The position numbers and the translations under genes were made by a program. Below are positions 36,497 through 44,296 of a stretch of DNA of 64,000 bases, piece after piece. Numbering within the stretch: position 1 is the first letter of the stretch; each line of letters opens with the position of its first letter. This DNA comes from a bacterium (GTDB lineage: Bacteria; Bacillota; Clostridia; Oscillospirales; Oscillospiraceae). The notes under the pieces were generated by a model. It ran no database searches and was not told the DNA's origin. It saw only the letters and a list, made by a program, of their open reading frames with translations. Location: positions 15,131 to 79,130 of the forward strand of contig SFVI01000010.1 in NCBI GenBank assembly GCA_004560305.1, in the 5' to 3' direction.

Positions 36497-36612
36497 TTTT
36501 TCTCCCGCTCCTCCGCCTCATTCAGTTTCTGCACCAGCCTCACCAGATAATCTCTCAGCTGCCTCAGCTGGTTTTCCGGGCTTCCCCGCAAAATCGGAGG
36601 GTATTCCTGCAT
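36493..36612 (-). CDS. Tiny phage ORF (39 residues)
   Basis: Reads MQEYPPILRGSPENQLRQLR and continues as a charged amphipathic helix ending NEAEEREKK. Its stop overlaps the tail fibre start (ATGA), and its start abuts the preceding stop, which supports it as a gene. Could be a fibre assembly or hub adaptor helix. Function unknown. Confidence 0.6.
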   Translation of the reverse strand: MQEYPPILRGSPENQLRQLRDYLVRLVQKLNEAEEREKK

Positions 36613-38358
36613 TTACATATCACTCCCTATCTCCAGTATGTGGGCCAGAGAGAACAGCTTGAACTTTCCCTTTCCCTCCAGCCGCAGCTGCATATGGTCG
36701 CAGCGCCTTGGGCAGACCGGCACCGTCACCGTCCCTGTGCCGCTGAGCCGCACCCTGCCCTTGCTCTCCCATATCCCGCTGGAGTCGTACTGGATAAACA
36801 CATCCATCCAGGCCCCCTCCTCCATGCTGAGCCGCAGGTTGATGCGGGATATGTATTTCTTGTCCGGGTACTCGTAGTAGAGGATTCCGCTCTCCGCCAT
36901 CCAGGGCACAAAGCTCTCCCGCTTTCCCTGACTGCCGCTGATGCTCCAGAGGCAGTCCTCCGTCATGGCGTACAGCTCATTGTCCAGCCGGGCGAAGTCC
37001 TTCACCGGCAGCGTGTCCTCCTTCATCCAAAGGGCCCTGCCGATGTCGTAAACGAACACCTGGCGCACGCCCTCCTTGTCGTCCATTGCGATGTAGTACT
37101 TATCCCCTACGGAGCCTGCCGCCGCGTTGAAGTAGCGCTCCTCCCCCAGCTTTTCCGACACGTTCACCGGGAATCCCCCCTGATAGGCGCAGACCTCGTT
37201 GTCCGCCTTGTAGTACAGCGTCTCGTTCACCACCGCCAGACTCTTGTGGCTGCCCGGCTGTACACCCCGGCACACCGTCTCTGTCAGCCGGTGCGCGCCG
37301 TAGGAGGACACCGTCACCCTGTGGATGTTGTTCTCCTTGAAGAACATGGGGCTGCCCAGATAGTTCACCGCCCCTGTCCAGGGCCCGTCCGAGCCTACCG
37401 AGGCCGTCCAGGAATCGGTGCTCAGCCCCTGGTACTGCCGCCAGTTCTTAAAATCCCCCAGGGCGCAGCCGTAGATCTCGTTCAGGTTCCGCTCCCCGTC
37501 ATTGCCGTAGCGGCAGCCCCAAAGCCGGTTCTGGCTCTCGCAGACGAAATCCATGTCCGGCACTGTCCGCTCAATCCGGATGCTGCCCTCCACCTGGTCC
37601 AGCACCTGCCGGATCAGACCCACGATGACGATGTAGTCCGGCTCCCCCTGGCCGCCGCCGATGGCCTGGATGATCTTGCTGCCGTTGAGGCTCTCCTCCT
37701 GGCAGCCGGAGATCTCCACCCCGTCTAGCGCCCGGAACAGCCCCGGCAGCTCCCCCTGGGACACAAAGCGCAGCCTGGTGTATACCGTGGGGATTTCCAC
37801 CCAGCTCTGGCTCTCGCCGCTCCATTGCTTCAGAACGTCTGCCTCCCCGGAGCTGTCGATCCAAAGCTCCCCGTTTTCCGGGTCCGTCCTGGGTGCATCC
37901 GCCACCCGGGGTGTCTGATACTCCGTTCCGTCCATCCGGCAAAGGCTGCCCTTCACTGCCCCTGCGGAGCTGTACCGGGCCTCCATGCTGCCGTAGTCTG
38001 TGGGGTCTGCCGTGTTGTAGAACAGCTTGTCCGGGAAGATGCAGATGTAAGCCCCCATGCTCACCAGCTGCTTCTCCCCCGCCGACACGGTCACCGGGGT
38101 CTCCTCCCCGCCGTACCACAGCCGTCCCTTTTCAATGTAGGCCAGCTTCTCCTTGGCCAGCATCCCGCCAGGCTGCTCCAGCCGCAGCATCTCCCCCCTG
38201 CTCTCCCGGCAGGACAGCATGGGATAGCTGGCGCTGGAGAGATTCACCATGTCGTAAAATTCGTTCTTCTTGATCTTCATCCTGTGGTCATAGCCCTGGA
38301 AGCTGTCGATCACTTCCCGCTTGCTGGCCACCTGGGGCAGCCTGGGAAATATAGGCAT
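36613..38358 (-). CDS. Phage tail hub / head-closure protein (P22 gp10-like candidate)
   Basis: A 581-residue beta-rich protein with repeated blade-like segments (RLWGCRYGNDGERNLNEIYGCALGDFKNW, NETLYYKADNEVCAYQGGFPV, GDKYYIAMDDKEGVRQVFVYD). This is the style of the P22 gp10 stabilisation protein, a beta-propeller that plugs the portal. Its size, its place after the capsid block and the absence of a tape measure fit a short-tailed phage. The assignment rests on fold style and context, not a clear motif. Confidence 0.62.
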   Translation of the reverse strand: MPIFPRLPQVASKREVIDSFQGYDHRMKIKKNEFYDMVNLSSASYPMLSCRESRGEMLRLEQPGGMLAKEKLAYIEKGRLWYGGEETPVTVSAGEKQLVSMGAYICIFPDKLFYNTADPTDYGSMEARYSSAGAVKGSLCRMDGTEYQTPRVADAPRTDPENGELWIDSSGEADVLKQWSGESQSWVEIPTVYTRLRFVSQGELPGLFRALDGVEISGCQEESLNGSKIIQAIGGGQGEPDYIVIVGLIRQVLDQVEGSIRIERTVPDMDFVCESQNRLWGCRYGNDGERNLNEIYGCALGDFKNWRQYQGLSTDSWTASVGSDGPWTGAVNYLGSPMFFKENNIHRVTVSSYGAHRLTETVCRGVQPGSHKSLAVVNETLYYKADNEVCAYQGGFPVNVSEKLGEERYFNAAAGSVGDKYYIAMDDKEGVRQVFVYDIGRALWMKEDTLPVKDFARLDNELYAMTEDCLWSISGSQGKRESFVPWMAESGILYYEYPDKKYISRINLRLSMEEGAWMDVFIQYDSSGIWESKGRVRLSGTGTVTVPVCPRRCDHMQLRLEGKGKFKLFSLAHILEIGSDM

Positions 38359-38382
38359 CTCCCCACCTCCCTCTTTTTCTTT

Positions 38383-38739
38383 TCAAAACCGGAATCCGCT
38401 GCCCCGGTTTCTGTGCCGGCGGCTGCGGCAGACCCAGTCCCGGAACTGCTGGTACGCCGCGTTGTACAGTACGATCTGCTGGTTGTACTTTGCGCTCTCA
38501 AAATTCTCCGCCGCGATCATCGCCTGCAAATACCGGCAGTAAATACTCTGGGCATAGGGCATGGGGATCAGCAGCTCCTCTTCCCCCGTGCGGTATTCTC
38601 CCGGCTTCACCGCCTGCTCGTAGTAGTCCCGGATCAGCTCTTCAAACACCTGCCCGTCCAGCACTGCCAGCCATTTCAGCTTCTGCTCCACGCTGTACTG
38701 GTTGGGCTCCAGCACATCCACCTGCCCAATGGCCTCCAT
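38383..38739 (-). CDS. Phage head completion / connector candidate
   Basis: 118 residues from MEAIGQVDVLEPNQYSVEQK. Helical, with a conserved-looking end (YNQQIVLYNAAYQQFRDWVCR). Placed between capsid and gp10-like hub, where P22 has gp4. Start at 38739 or at an in-frame GTG three codons earlier, which has GAGGC just upstream. The open frame continues upstream through repeat DNA and that part is not coding. Confidence 0.6.
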   Translation of the reverse strand: MEAIGQVDVLEPNQYSVEQKLKWLAVLDGQVFEELIRDYYEQAVKPGEYRTGEEELLIPMPYAQSIYCRYLQAMIAAENFESAKYNQQIVLYNAAYQQFRDWVCRSRRHRNRGSGFRF

Positions 38740-38789
38740 CGCTTTCACGCCTCGCTTCCCTCCTCTCCGATTGATCGTCTCTCTCCATA

Positions 38790-38839
38790 GGCTCCCCTTC
38801 CCAAGGGGAGCTGTCAGCCGTAGGCTGACTGAGAGGTTC
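38790..38839 (+). repeat. Half-copy of the GGCTCCC repeat
   Basis: GGCTCCCCTT/AAGGGGAGC hairpin plus a GTCAGCC..GGCTGAC hairpin and GAGAGGTTC. The first 23 bp are identical to 63889-63911. It sits in a 247-bp non-coding gap inside the phage structural operon. Confidence 0.75.
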
Positions 38840-38865
38840 ATCTCCCTCCGGGCCATCCAAAAACC

Positions 38866-38937
38866 GTAGGGGCGGCCATTGGCCGTCCGCCTGTTTTGTC
38901 CAGCGCACTGTAGAGGACGTGCGATGCACGCCCCTAC
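38866..38937. repeat. 72-bp GTAGGGGCG element with inverted ends
   Basis: Starts GTAGGGGCG and ends CGCCCCTAC, with an inner GGCGGCCATTGGCCGTCC palindrome. 26 bp of the left end recur at 22138-22163. It looks like a small non-autonomous insertion between two phage genes. Confidence 0.75.
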
Positions 38938-38986
38938 AGTGCACATCTGTCACTCTCCCCTTCCGGAAGTCAGGGGAAGGTCTGCT

Positions 38987-39190
38987 TTACTTGTTCTTCA
39001 TGCCGTCCACGTTTTCGTAGAAGATGTCCGCCGCCTTTTCGCTGCGCCGGATCTCCTCCGCCACGAACTTGGGCACCATGGACTTCTTGCCACGGGGCAG
39101 CAGATAGTTCACGCCGTTCACCGCCACGAAGAAATTGGGGTCCTCCCGGTCAGCCCCTCTGGGGATATAAACTTCCACTCTCTCGTTCAT
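38987..39190 (-). CDS. Small phage structural-operon protein (67 residues)
   Basis: MNERVEVYIPRGADREDPNF followed by VNGVNYLLPRGKKSMVPKFVAEEI. This small beta-then-helix protein commonly follows the major capsid gene in Clostridia prophages. GGGAGGA lies upstream of the ATG. It may be a capsid decoration or head-tail adaptor protein; that is inference. Confidence 0.68.
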   Translation of the reverse strand: MNERVEVYIPRGADREDPNFFVAVNGVNYLLPRGKKSMVPKFVAEEIRRSEKAADIFYENVDGMKNK

Positions 39191-39204
39191 CTTCGTGTCC
39201 TCCC

Positions 39205-40296
39205 TCAGTTGATCTCATCCACCGCGCTGAAGCTGGAGGTGCTCATCACCCGCAGCAGCCGTTCGGGATAAAGGATGGTGGCGCCGTTGGTCTCGAACTT
39301 GTAGCCGATGGTGCTGAACTGATTCAGCGGGCCGCCGATCTCCCCCTTGTCGTGGATGATCATTTCCAGCGCGCCGCCCTCCGGGTCGATGATGCCGAAG
39401 CTGTCCTTGCCGAAGAAATAGGTGGCGTAGCTGACGCCGCCTGCCTTGTTCTGATAGCTGTCGCCGCCCAGCACCGGGGCGAACACGTTCTCAATGAAGC
39501 GCACCCCGTGCAGCTCGCCGATCTCGCCGTTGAACAGCTCCTCCGGGGCGGCGTACTTGTGGGCCTCGATCCAGCCCTCGCATTCTCTCAGGTCGTGGGC
39601 CACCGAAGGGTGCACCACCGCGTAGTAGCGGCCGTTGATGCGGGGCACCCGGTTCTTCTTCATGATGGTCACCGCCTTGTTGATCATGGCGGGGGTCAGC
39701 AGGGCCCAGCCATCGGCATCGGCGGCGCCCATGGCGGCGCAGCTGGCGGGGGTGGACTTCACCTGGCCGCTGGTCTTGTCGATGTTGTCGCAGTAGAGCA
39801 CATTGGTGCCCATCAGCAGCGCGTCCCGGATCAGCTTCTCCTGGGTCTCCGCGGCAGAAGCGCCCATCTCCTCCGTGGCGCCCAGGATCACATCGTCATA
39901 GGCCCGCAGCTCCAGCTTGTCGGTAATGGCGGTGTAGGTGCCGTACTGGTCCACGCTGCCGGTGACGGTGGTCACGCCGAACTTCTGCCCGGTGGGGATC
40001 ACGCCCTCCGTCAGCTTGGCGGCCCGCTCGAAAGTGTTCCACTTGCGCCATTCCACGCTGCCGTGGTGATTGGCAGGCAGGGCCTGCCGCTTGGCAAACT
40101 GGGCATAGAACAGCTCGCTTCTGGCATTTTCCAGCAGCTCCGTGTCATAGAAGGCCTTCAGCTCCGGGGCCAGGGTCTTGTCGCCGTCAAATCCGGCGGT
40201 GCTTCCGGTGCCCGCGTTCACATAGCCCTCCGTACCGTTGACCACGGTGCCGGCGTCAGCGAAAAACTGCAATTCGATTTTTTCCATTTTCTCCAT
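39205..40296 (-). CDS. Major capsid protein (N4-gp56-type) with LQFFA leader
   Basis: A 363-residue coat protein. The core motifs (ELKAFYDTELLENARSELFYAQFAKRQALP, EEMGASAAETQEKLIRDALLMGTNVLYCDN, and the VHPSVAHDLR and EIGELHGVRFIENV segments) are those of N4-gp56-like capsid proteins. I start at MEKMEKIE (40296), which has AAGGAG 6 nt upstream. The mature part is preceded by LQFFA at residues 9-13, exactly as in the scaffold protein. That is the cleavage motif of the Prp protease encoded three genes upstream. Confidence 0.88.
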   Translation of the reverse strand: MEKMEKIELQFFADAGTVVNGTEGYVNAGTGSTAGFDGDKTLAPELKAFYDTELLENARSELFYAQFAKRQALPANHHGSVEWRKWNTFERAAKLTEGVIPTGQKFGVTTVTGSVDQYGTYTAITDKLELRAYDDVILGATEEMGASAAETQEKLIRDALLMGTNVLYCDNIDKTSGQVKSTPASCAAMGAADADGWALLTPAMINKAVTIMKKNRVPRINGRYYAVVHPSVAHDLRECEGWIEAHKYAAPEELFNGEIGELHGVRFIENVFAPVLGGDSYQNKAGGVSYATYFFGKDSFGIIDPEGGALEMIIHDKGEIGGPLNQFSTIGYKFETNGATILYPERLLRVMSTSSFSAVDEIN

Positions 40297-40321
40297 ATTC
40301 TTCTCCTTTGTCCTTCTTTGT

Positions 40322-41080
40322 TCATGAGCCATAGGGCAGCTTTTTTCCCTGGGCCCTGGCCTGGTAGATCCGCTTTTTCAGTTCCTCCCGCTGCTCCCTG
40401 GTCATCTGCCGGGGGTCGCTGCCGCCGATACTGGCGCTCTGTCCGCCCCGCAGCTCCCGGGGCCTGGCTCTGCCTGCGCTTACCGCCTGCACCGCCGATT
40501 CCAGGCTGGCCTGGGCCAGCCGCTGCCCCAACTCTCTATGGTGGGCCGCGTAGTAGGCCTCCTCCAGACTCAGCCCCGTGTGGGGCGCCGTCAGCCGCAG
40601 GAACGCTGGGTTCTCCAGCTCTCTTGCCAGGTCGAAGTCCGGCACCCTCTGCCGCAGCGCTTCCTCCTGCTGATGCAGCCTTTCCAGCTGCTCTCTTGCC
40701 TGGGCCGCTCTCCGCTCCGCATCATTGCTGCGCTGCGCCCGCTCTCTGCGTATTCTTTCCACCAGGGCCGCAGGGTCCGCTTCCTGTCCCTGACTTCTCT
40801 CCATCCCGAAGCTTTTGCAGATCTCATCCATGGCCGCGTCCAGCCGCTTGAGCCGCTCCTCATTTCCCTGCCGGTCCCTGAGCCGCTTTTTCACAATGCC
40901 CTGAACCTGCCTGTCATATTCGCTCCGGTATTCCGGGTCCGCCATGATCTCCTCCCAGCTCATTCGCTGTGCGCCCCGGCTCTCCTCCTGCTGCCCGGCG
41001 TCGGCAGCGCTACCGCCCGCTGTCTCCCCCTGCTCTTCTTCTGCGAAGAATTGCAGGCAAAAAACTTTTTCCCGTTCCAT
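40322..41080 (-). CDS. Capsid scaffolding protein with LQFFA leader
   Basis: 252 residues, rich in Glu, Gln, Arg and Ala and predicted coiled coil in the middle (ERIRRERAQRSNDAERRAAQAREQLERL), ending basic (KKRIYQARAQGKKLPYGS). The acidic/helical make-up and the place just before the capsid gene are typical of scaffolding proteins. The start MEREKVFC leads to LQFFA at residues 9-13. AAGGAGG precedes the ATG. Confidence 0.85.
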   Translation of the reverse strand: MEREKVFCLQFFAEEEQGETAGGSAADAGQQEESRGAQRMSWEEIMADPEYRSEYDRQVQGIVKKRLRDRQGNEERLKRLDAAMDEICKSFGMERSQGQEADPAALVERIRRERAQRSNDAERRAAQAREQLERLHQQEEALRQRVPDFDLARELENPAFLRLTAPHTGLSLEEAYYAAHHRELGQRLAQASLESAVQAVSAGRARPRELRGGQSASIGGSDPRQMTREQREELKKRIYQARAQGKKLPYGS

Positions 41081-41168
41081 GGGGTCTCCTCCTTATATAC
41101 TGCATTTCTGCATCTCAGCGTTGCCGTTGCGCCCCGGCCACGCTGGTAAGGGCTGCTTTCTTCCGGCC

Positions 41169-42008
41169 TTACTTTTTGCTGATGGTTCCGCCGGCGGCGA
41201 GAATTTTTTGCTGTGCTTTGGTCAGCGTGGTGGTTTTCTTGCTGCTTCCTCCGTAGTAGTAGCTTATGGGGATGCTGCTGCCGCCGCCACCGCCGCCATA
41301 GCGCGTCAGATAGGCCTCCGCCTGGGCCTGGGTCATACCGCTCTGCTCCAGCTCCTCCTGGCTGGGGGTATAGCCTGTCTTGGTGATCAGTTCCACCAGC
41401 CGGTCGTAATTCTTGTCCTTTCGGTCGTTGACCGCCTTGTCCCTGTTGGCCTCCATGCCCTGCTGGTACTTCACGTCCTCCACCTGATCCCGGTAGCGGT
41501 CGTATTCCTGCCCCTCCAGCTTTGTCAGTCTCTGGTACTGGCTCTCCAGCGCCTCTCCCTGATCCTTGTATCGCTGGTAGGCCGCCGCGTAAAGCTCTGG
41601 CATCACCTCGCCCAGCTTCTGCAAATATTCGTCATATTCCTGCTGCCCCACCTTCTGGGCGTAGCTGCTGCCATAGCCGCCGGTGAGGGCTGCCGCCTTG
41701 CCCATGCTGTCCCGCATGGCCATCCGGCCCATCTGGGTGTACTGCTGCCGGTACTGCCCGTAAAGGCTGTCGGACATGGGGTCATACTTGAACGGCTCCC
41801 TGCTGACGATCTTGTTGTAAAGCTCCGTGATCTGCTCGTCATAGCTGCTGGAAAATTCCGGCAGCGCAAACTCGCTCTCCTTCAGCGCCGCCATGGTGTT
41901 GCTGTAATCCCGGCTCACCCGCGCTCCCGGTGCGGTGACCGGCTCTACGCTGCTTCTGTCCGCCTCCCGCTCCTGCTGTTCTTCCTCGTTTCTCTCAAGC
42001 TCCGCCAT
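41169..42008 (-). CDS. Phage internal/ejection protein candidate
   Basis: 279 residues. A charged N-terminus is followed by LYNKIVSREPFKYDPMSDSL, YTQMGRMAMRDSMGKAAALTGGYGSSYAQ and long Gln/Tyr-rich helices. A Gly stretch (GGGGGGSS) and a Lys-rich end follow. Proteins of this pattern sit between portal and scaffold in Clostridia phages. I suspect a virion-internal or ejected protein, but know of no proof. GGGAG precedes the ATG. Confidence 0.55.
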   Translation of the reverse strand: MAELERNEEEQQEREADRSSVEPVTAPGARVSRDYSNTMAALKESEFALPEFSSSYDEQITELYNKIVSREPFKYDPMSDSLYGQYRQQYTQMGRMAMRDSMGKAAALTGGYGSSYAQKVGQQEYDEYLQKLGEVMPELYAAAYQRYKDQGEALESQYQRLTKLEGQEYDRYRDQVEDVKYQQGMEANRDKAVNDRKDKNYDRLVELITKTGYTPSQEELEQSGMTQAQAEAYLTRYGGGGGGSSIPISYYYGGSSKKTTTLTKAQQKILAAGGTISKK

Positions 42009-42033
42009 TTTTCTCTCCCTTCTTCACGCCCTA

Positions 42034-42345
42034 TCAAACCAGCTCCGTCCGCACATACGCCGGATACATGTTCTCCAGCAGCTGATAGCCCAGGAACACC
42101 GTCTCGAAAACGTCCCTGCACCGCAAAGTCTTTTCCCTGGCCGGGCAGCAGCTGATCTCCGCTCTCCCCGGCCCTTTCACCACGCTGACCCGGTTTTCCC
42201 CCTCCAGCTCCTGCAGCTGCCGCTCCAATACCAGCAGCAGGATGCTCTCCGCCGCACACACGATGTCCCGGCCGTATTCCCCGGCCCCCGCGTGGCCTTC
42301 CATTTGCACCCGCAGCCCTGCCCGGTCATACCGCACTCTGGTCAT
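42034..42345 (-). CDS. Phage-encoded Prp-like cysteine protease
   Basis: 103 residues matching the ribosomal-processing cysteine protease Prp. GHAG contains the catalytic His (residue 18) and DIVCAAES the catalytic Cys (residue 30), with the same 12-residue spacing as His22/Cys34 of the staphylococcal enzyme. The C-terminal helix (FLGYQLLENMYPAYVRT) also fits. Prp removes the LQFFA-type leader from ribosomal L27, and in staphylococci from phage capsid and scaffold. Here it lies 1 nt after the portal gene in the operon that holds LQFFA-tagged scaffold and capsid, so it is probably the phage's own maturation protease. Confidence 0.82.
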   Translation of the reverse strand: MTRVRYDRAGLRVQMEGHAGAGEYGRDIVCAAESILLLVLERQLQELEGENRVSVVKGPGRAEISCCPAREKTLRCRDVFETVFLGYQLLENMYPAYVRTELV

Positions 42346-42346
42346 C

Positions 42347-44197
42347 TCATCGCCCTCCCGGCTGGGATGCGCTACGGGCCTTCCGCCGGGCCTGGGTCAC
42401 CCGGCGATCCTCGCCGCTGCTGGTTTTCTTTGTTTTCGTTTTGCTCCGCAAGGCGATGCCGGCATCCCCCGTGATGCTGCTCATCAGCTCCCCTGCCCGC
42501 TCCGGCTCGTACTTCTGGGTCATTGCCAGGGCGTACTGCTGGAAGATGGACAGCTTCTTCTGCATGGTGCCGTTGTAGCTGATTTGCTGCATCAGCTGGT
42601 CCTTGCCCTCGAACTCCATGATGCTCATGCAGGCCAGAGCCTGATCCGCCTGTCCCGGGGAAAAGAAGCCCAGCTGGTAAAACTGCAGTGCCAGCTCGTT
42701 CTGACTCAGCCTGGTGTAGCTGCTGCTCTTCTGGGGCACCACCTTGATGTCGAACACCGGCAGCCGCATCTCCAGCTCGATCTCCCCAAAGAACTGCCGC
42801 TGGGGCTGAAGCCCCTGGTTGTTGTAGGCCACGAACTGCTCCGTGCCCATCCGTCCCAGAATGCGGAACTGCCTGGGCAGCTGGTAAAACTGCCTTATCA
42901 GCTCGATGCACAGTCCGATGATCTTGCTGTACACCCGGTAGCTGGACTGGGTGGCGTCCCGGCTGCCCTTGCCGCTGGCCTCCTGCAGCGCCGCGATGGC
43001 CGATGCCGCCGTCACCCCCGCGCTTACCAGCCCCACCGAGGTCTCCGTATTGCCGGAGGTCTCCCGCAGCTCGTTAATGACGCTAGTGCGCATATCGATG
43101 TAGTTGCCGCTGAGGGGACGGTAATCCACCGTCCGCAGGCTGTCCTGCCCCAGATTCCCGTTGACATGGATGATGGGGTTATTCAGATCCAGGAACTCCT
43201 CTTCATTGATGGCCCCGTCCACCCGCTGGAAATACCGGGGCACCGAACCCACCATGGTGTTTTTCAGGAAAGCGGTCTGCATCATGTCGATCTGGGTCTG
43301 CCCGTTCTGGCACAGGTCGATGAAGCCGTAGCCGCAGGGGCTGCCCTCAATGGGGAACAGACTGTCGAATACGAAGGGATACAGCCCGTGGTCATACAGG
43401 CCCCTGCCCTCCGTCTCCCGGCCCTCCATCCGGGCCAGCACCGCCTCATTCTCCGTGGCATACAGCACCACGTCCCCCACATACTTGCAGTAGTGCAGCA
43501 CTGTTCTGCCGTCCTGGCGCCGTTTGTAGTAGACGTCGATCACCGTGCTCTTTCCCTCGGTGGACACCGCGTCGTCATAGACAAAGCGGTTTGCCAGAAA
43601 GCCGCTGCTTTTCAGCCGCCCCTTCAACTGGGGATAGCTCTCCTCCAGCTCCTCATTGTCCTCCAGCCGGGTGTGGAAAAAGTAGCGGCTGTCCTGAATG
43701 TCCGCCGCTCCCGGCTCCCAGAACAGGTTCAGCAGGTCCACCCGCTCAATGGCGATGTCCCCCAGCCCGTTCAGCTTCTCCGCGTCCCACCAGACCTTGT
43801 AGACCCCCGTCCCTGTTTTCAGCTTCTGCCACATGGCGTCGGAGTAGGTTTTCTCGAACTCGTTCTGTTCCAGGATCACCGGGATGATCCTGGACAGCAT
43901 TCCGGCCTCCTGCCGGTCCCCCGCCTCCCTGGGCAGGATCGCCGGCTCCGGGTAGGCCTCCATGGCGTCCGCGTGCTTGGAAACAATGATGTTGTGCAGC
44001 CAGCCGGACACCGCCTGAAAGCCCTGCAGGCCCTCGATGCTTTTCCGCTCCTCCGCCTGGTTGCGCAGCTTCCACCAGTTTTCCGCCGCGATGGTTCGCC
44101 GCTCGATGCTGGCCTTCCCGGCCTTGTACTTCTGCAAAACTCTGGTGAATTCCCGCAGCCGCTCCCCATCCACAGGCAGCTTGATGTTCTCCTCCAT
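42347..44197 (-). CDS. Phage portal protein (P22-like)
   Basis: A 616-residue portal that forms the DNA-entry ring. Early helices (ENWWKLRNQAEERKSIEGLQGFQAVSGWLHN) and the central part with RVDLLNLFWEPGA and HVNGNLGQDSLRTVDYRPLSGNYID fit large P22/podovirus portals. The end is basic and Ser-rich (RRVTQARRKARSASQPGGR). The second ATG (44197) has GGGAGG 6 nt upstream and is the likelier start. A 52-bp repeat separates it from terL. Confidence 0.85.
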   Translation of the reverse strand: MEENIKLPVDGERLREFTRVLQKYKAGKASIERRTIAAENWWKLRNQAEERKSIEGLQGFQAVSGWLHNIIVSKHADAMEAYPEPAILPREAGDRQEAGMLSRIIPVILEQNEFEKTYSDAMWQKLKTGTGVYKVWWDAEKLNGLGDIAIERVDLLNLFWEPGAADIQDSRYFFHTRLEDNEELEESYPQLKGRLKSSGFLANRFVYDDAVSTEGKSTVIDVYYKRRQDGRTVLHYCKYVGDVVLYATENEAVLARMEGRETEGRGLYDHGLYPFVFDSLFPIEGSPCGYGFIDLCQNGQTQIDMMQTAFLKNTMVGSVPRYFQRVDGAINEEEFLDLNNPIIHVNGNLGQDSLRTVDYRPLSGNYIDMRTSVINELRETSGNTETSVGLVSAGVTAASAIAALQEASGKGSRDATQSSYRVYSKIIGLCIELIRQFYQLPRQFRILGRMGTEQFVAYNNQGLQPQRQFFGEIELEMRLPVFDIKVVPQKSSSYTRLSQNELALQFYQLGFFSPGQADQALACMSIMEFEGKDQLMQQISYNGTMQKKLSIFQQYALAMTQKYEPERAGELMSSITGDAGIALRSKTKTKKTSSGEDRRVTQARRKARSASQPGGR

Positions 44198-44238
44198 ATT
44201 CATCCTCCCATTTCATTGTCTGTTTCCGTTCCCCCAAA

Positions 44239-44290
44239 GGCTCCCCTTTCCAAGAGGAGCTGGCATGGCGAAGCCATGACTGAGAGGTTC
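44239..44290 (+). repeat. Half-copy of the GGCTCCC repeat
   Basis: GGCTCCCCTTTCC..GGAGC hairpin, then GGCATGGC..GCCATG and ACTGAGAGGTTC. Fills the gap between terL and portal, a second insertion of this family into the phage operon. Confidence 0.7.
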
Positions 44291-44296
44291 TCCCCC

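Noticed and set aside
38740..38946. N-terminal extension of the connector candidate
   Set aside because: It translates repeat DNA (GTAGGGGCG element and GGCTCCC hairpin), not protein.
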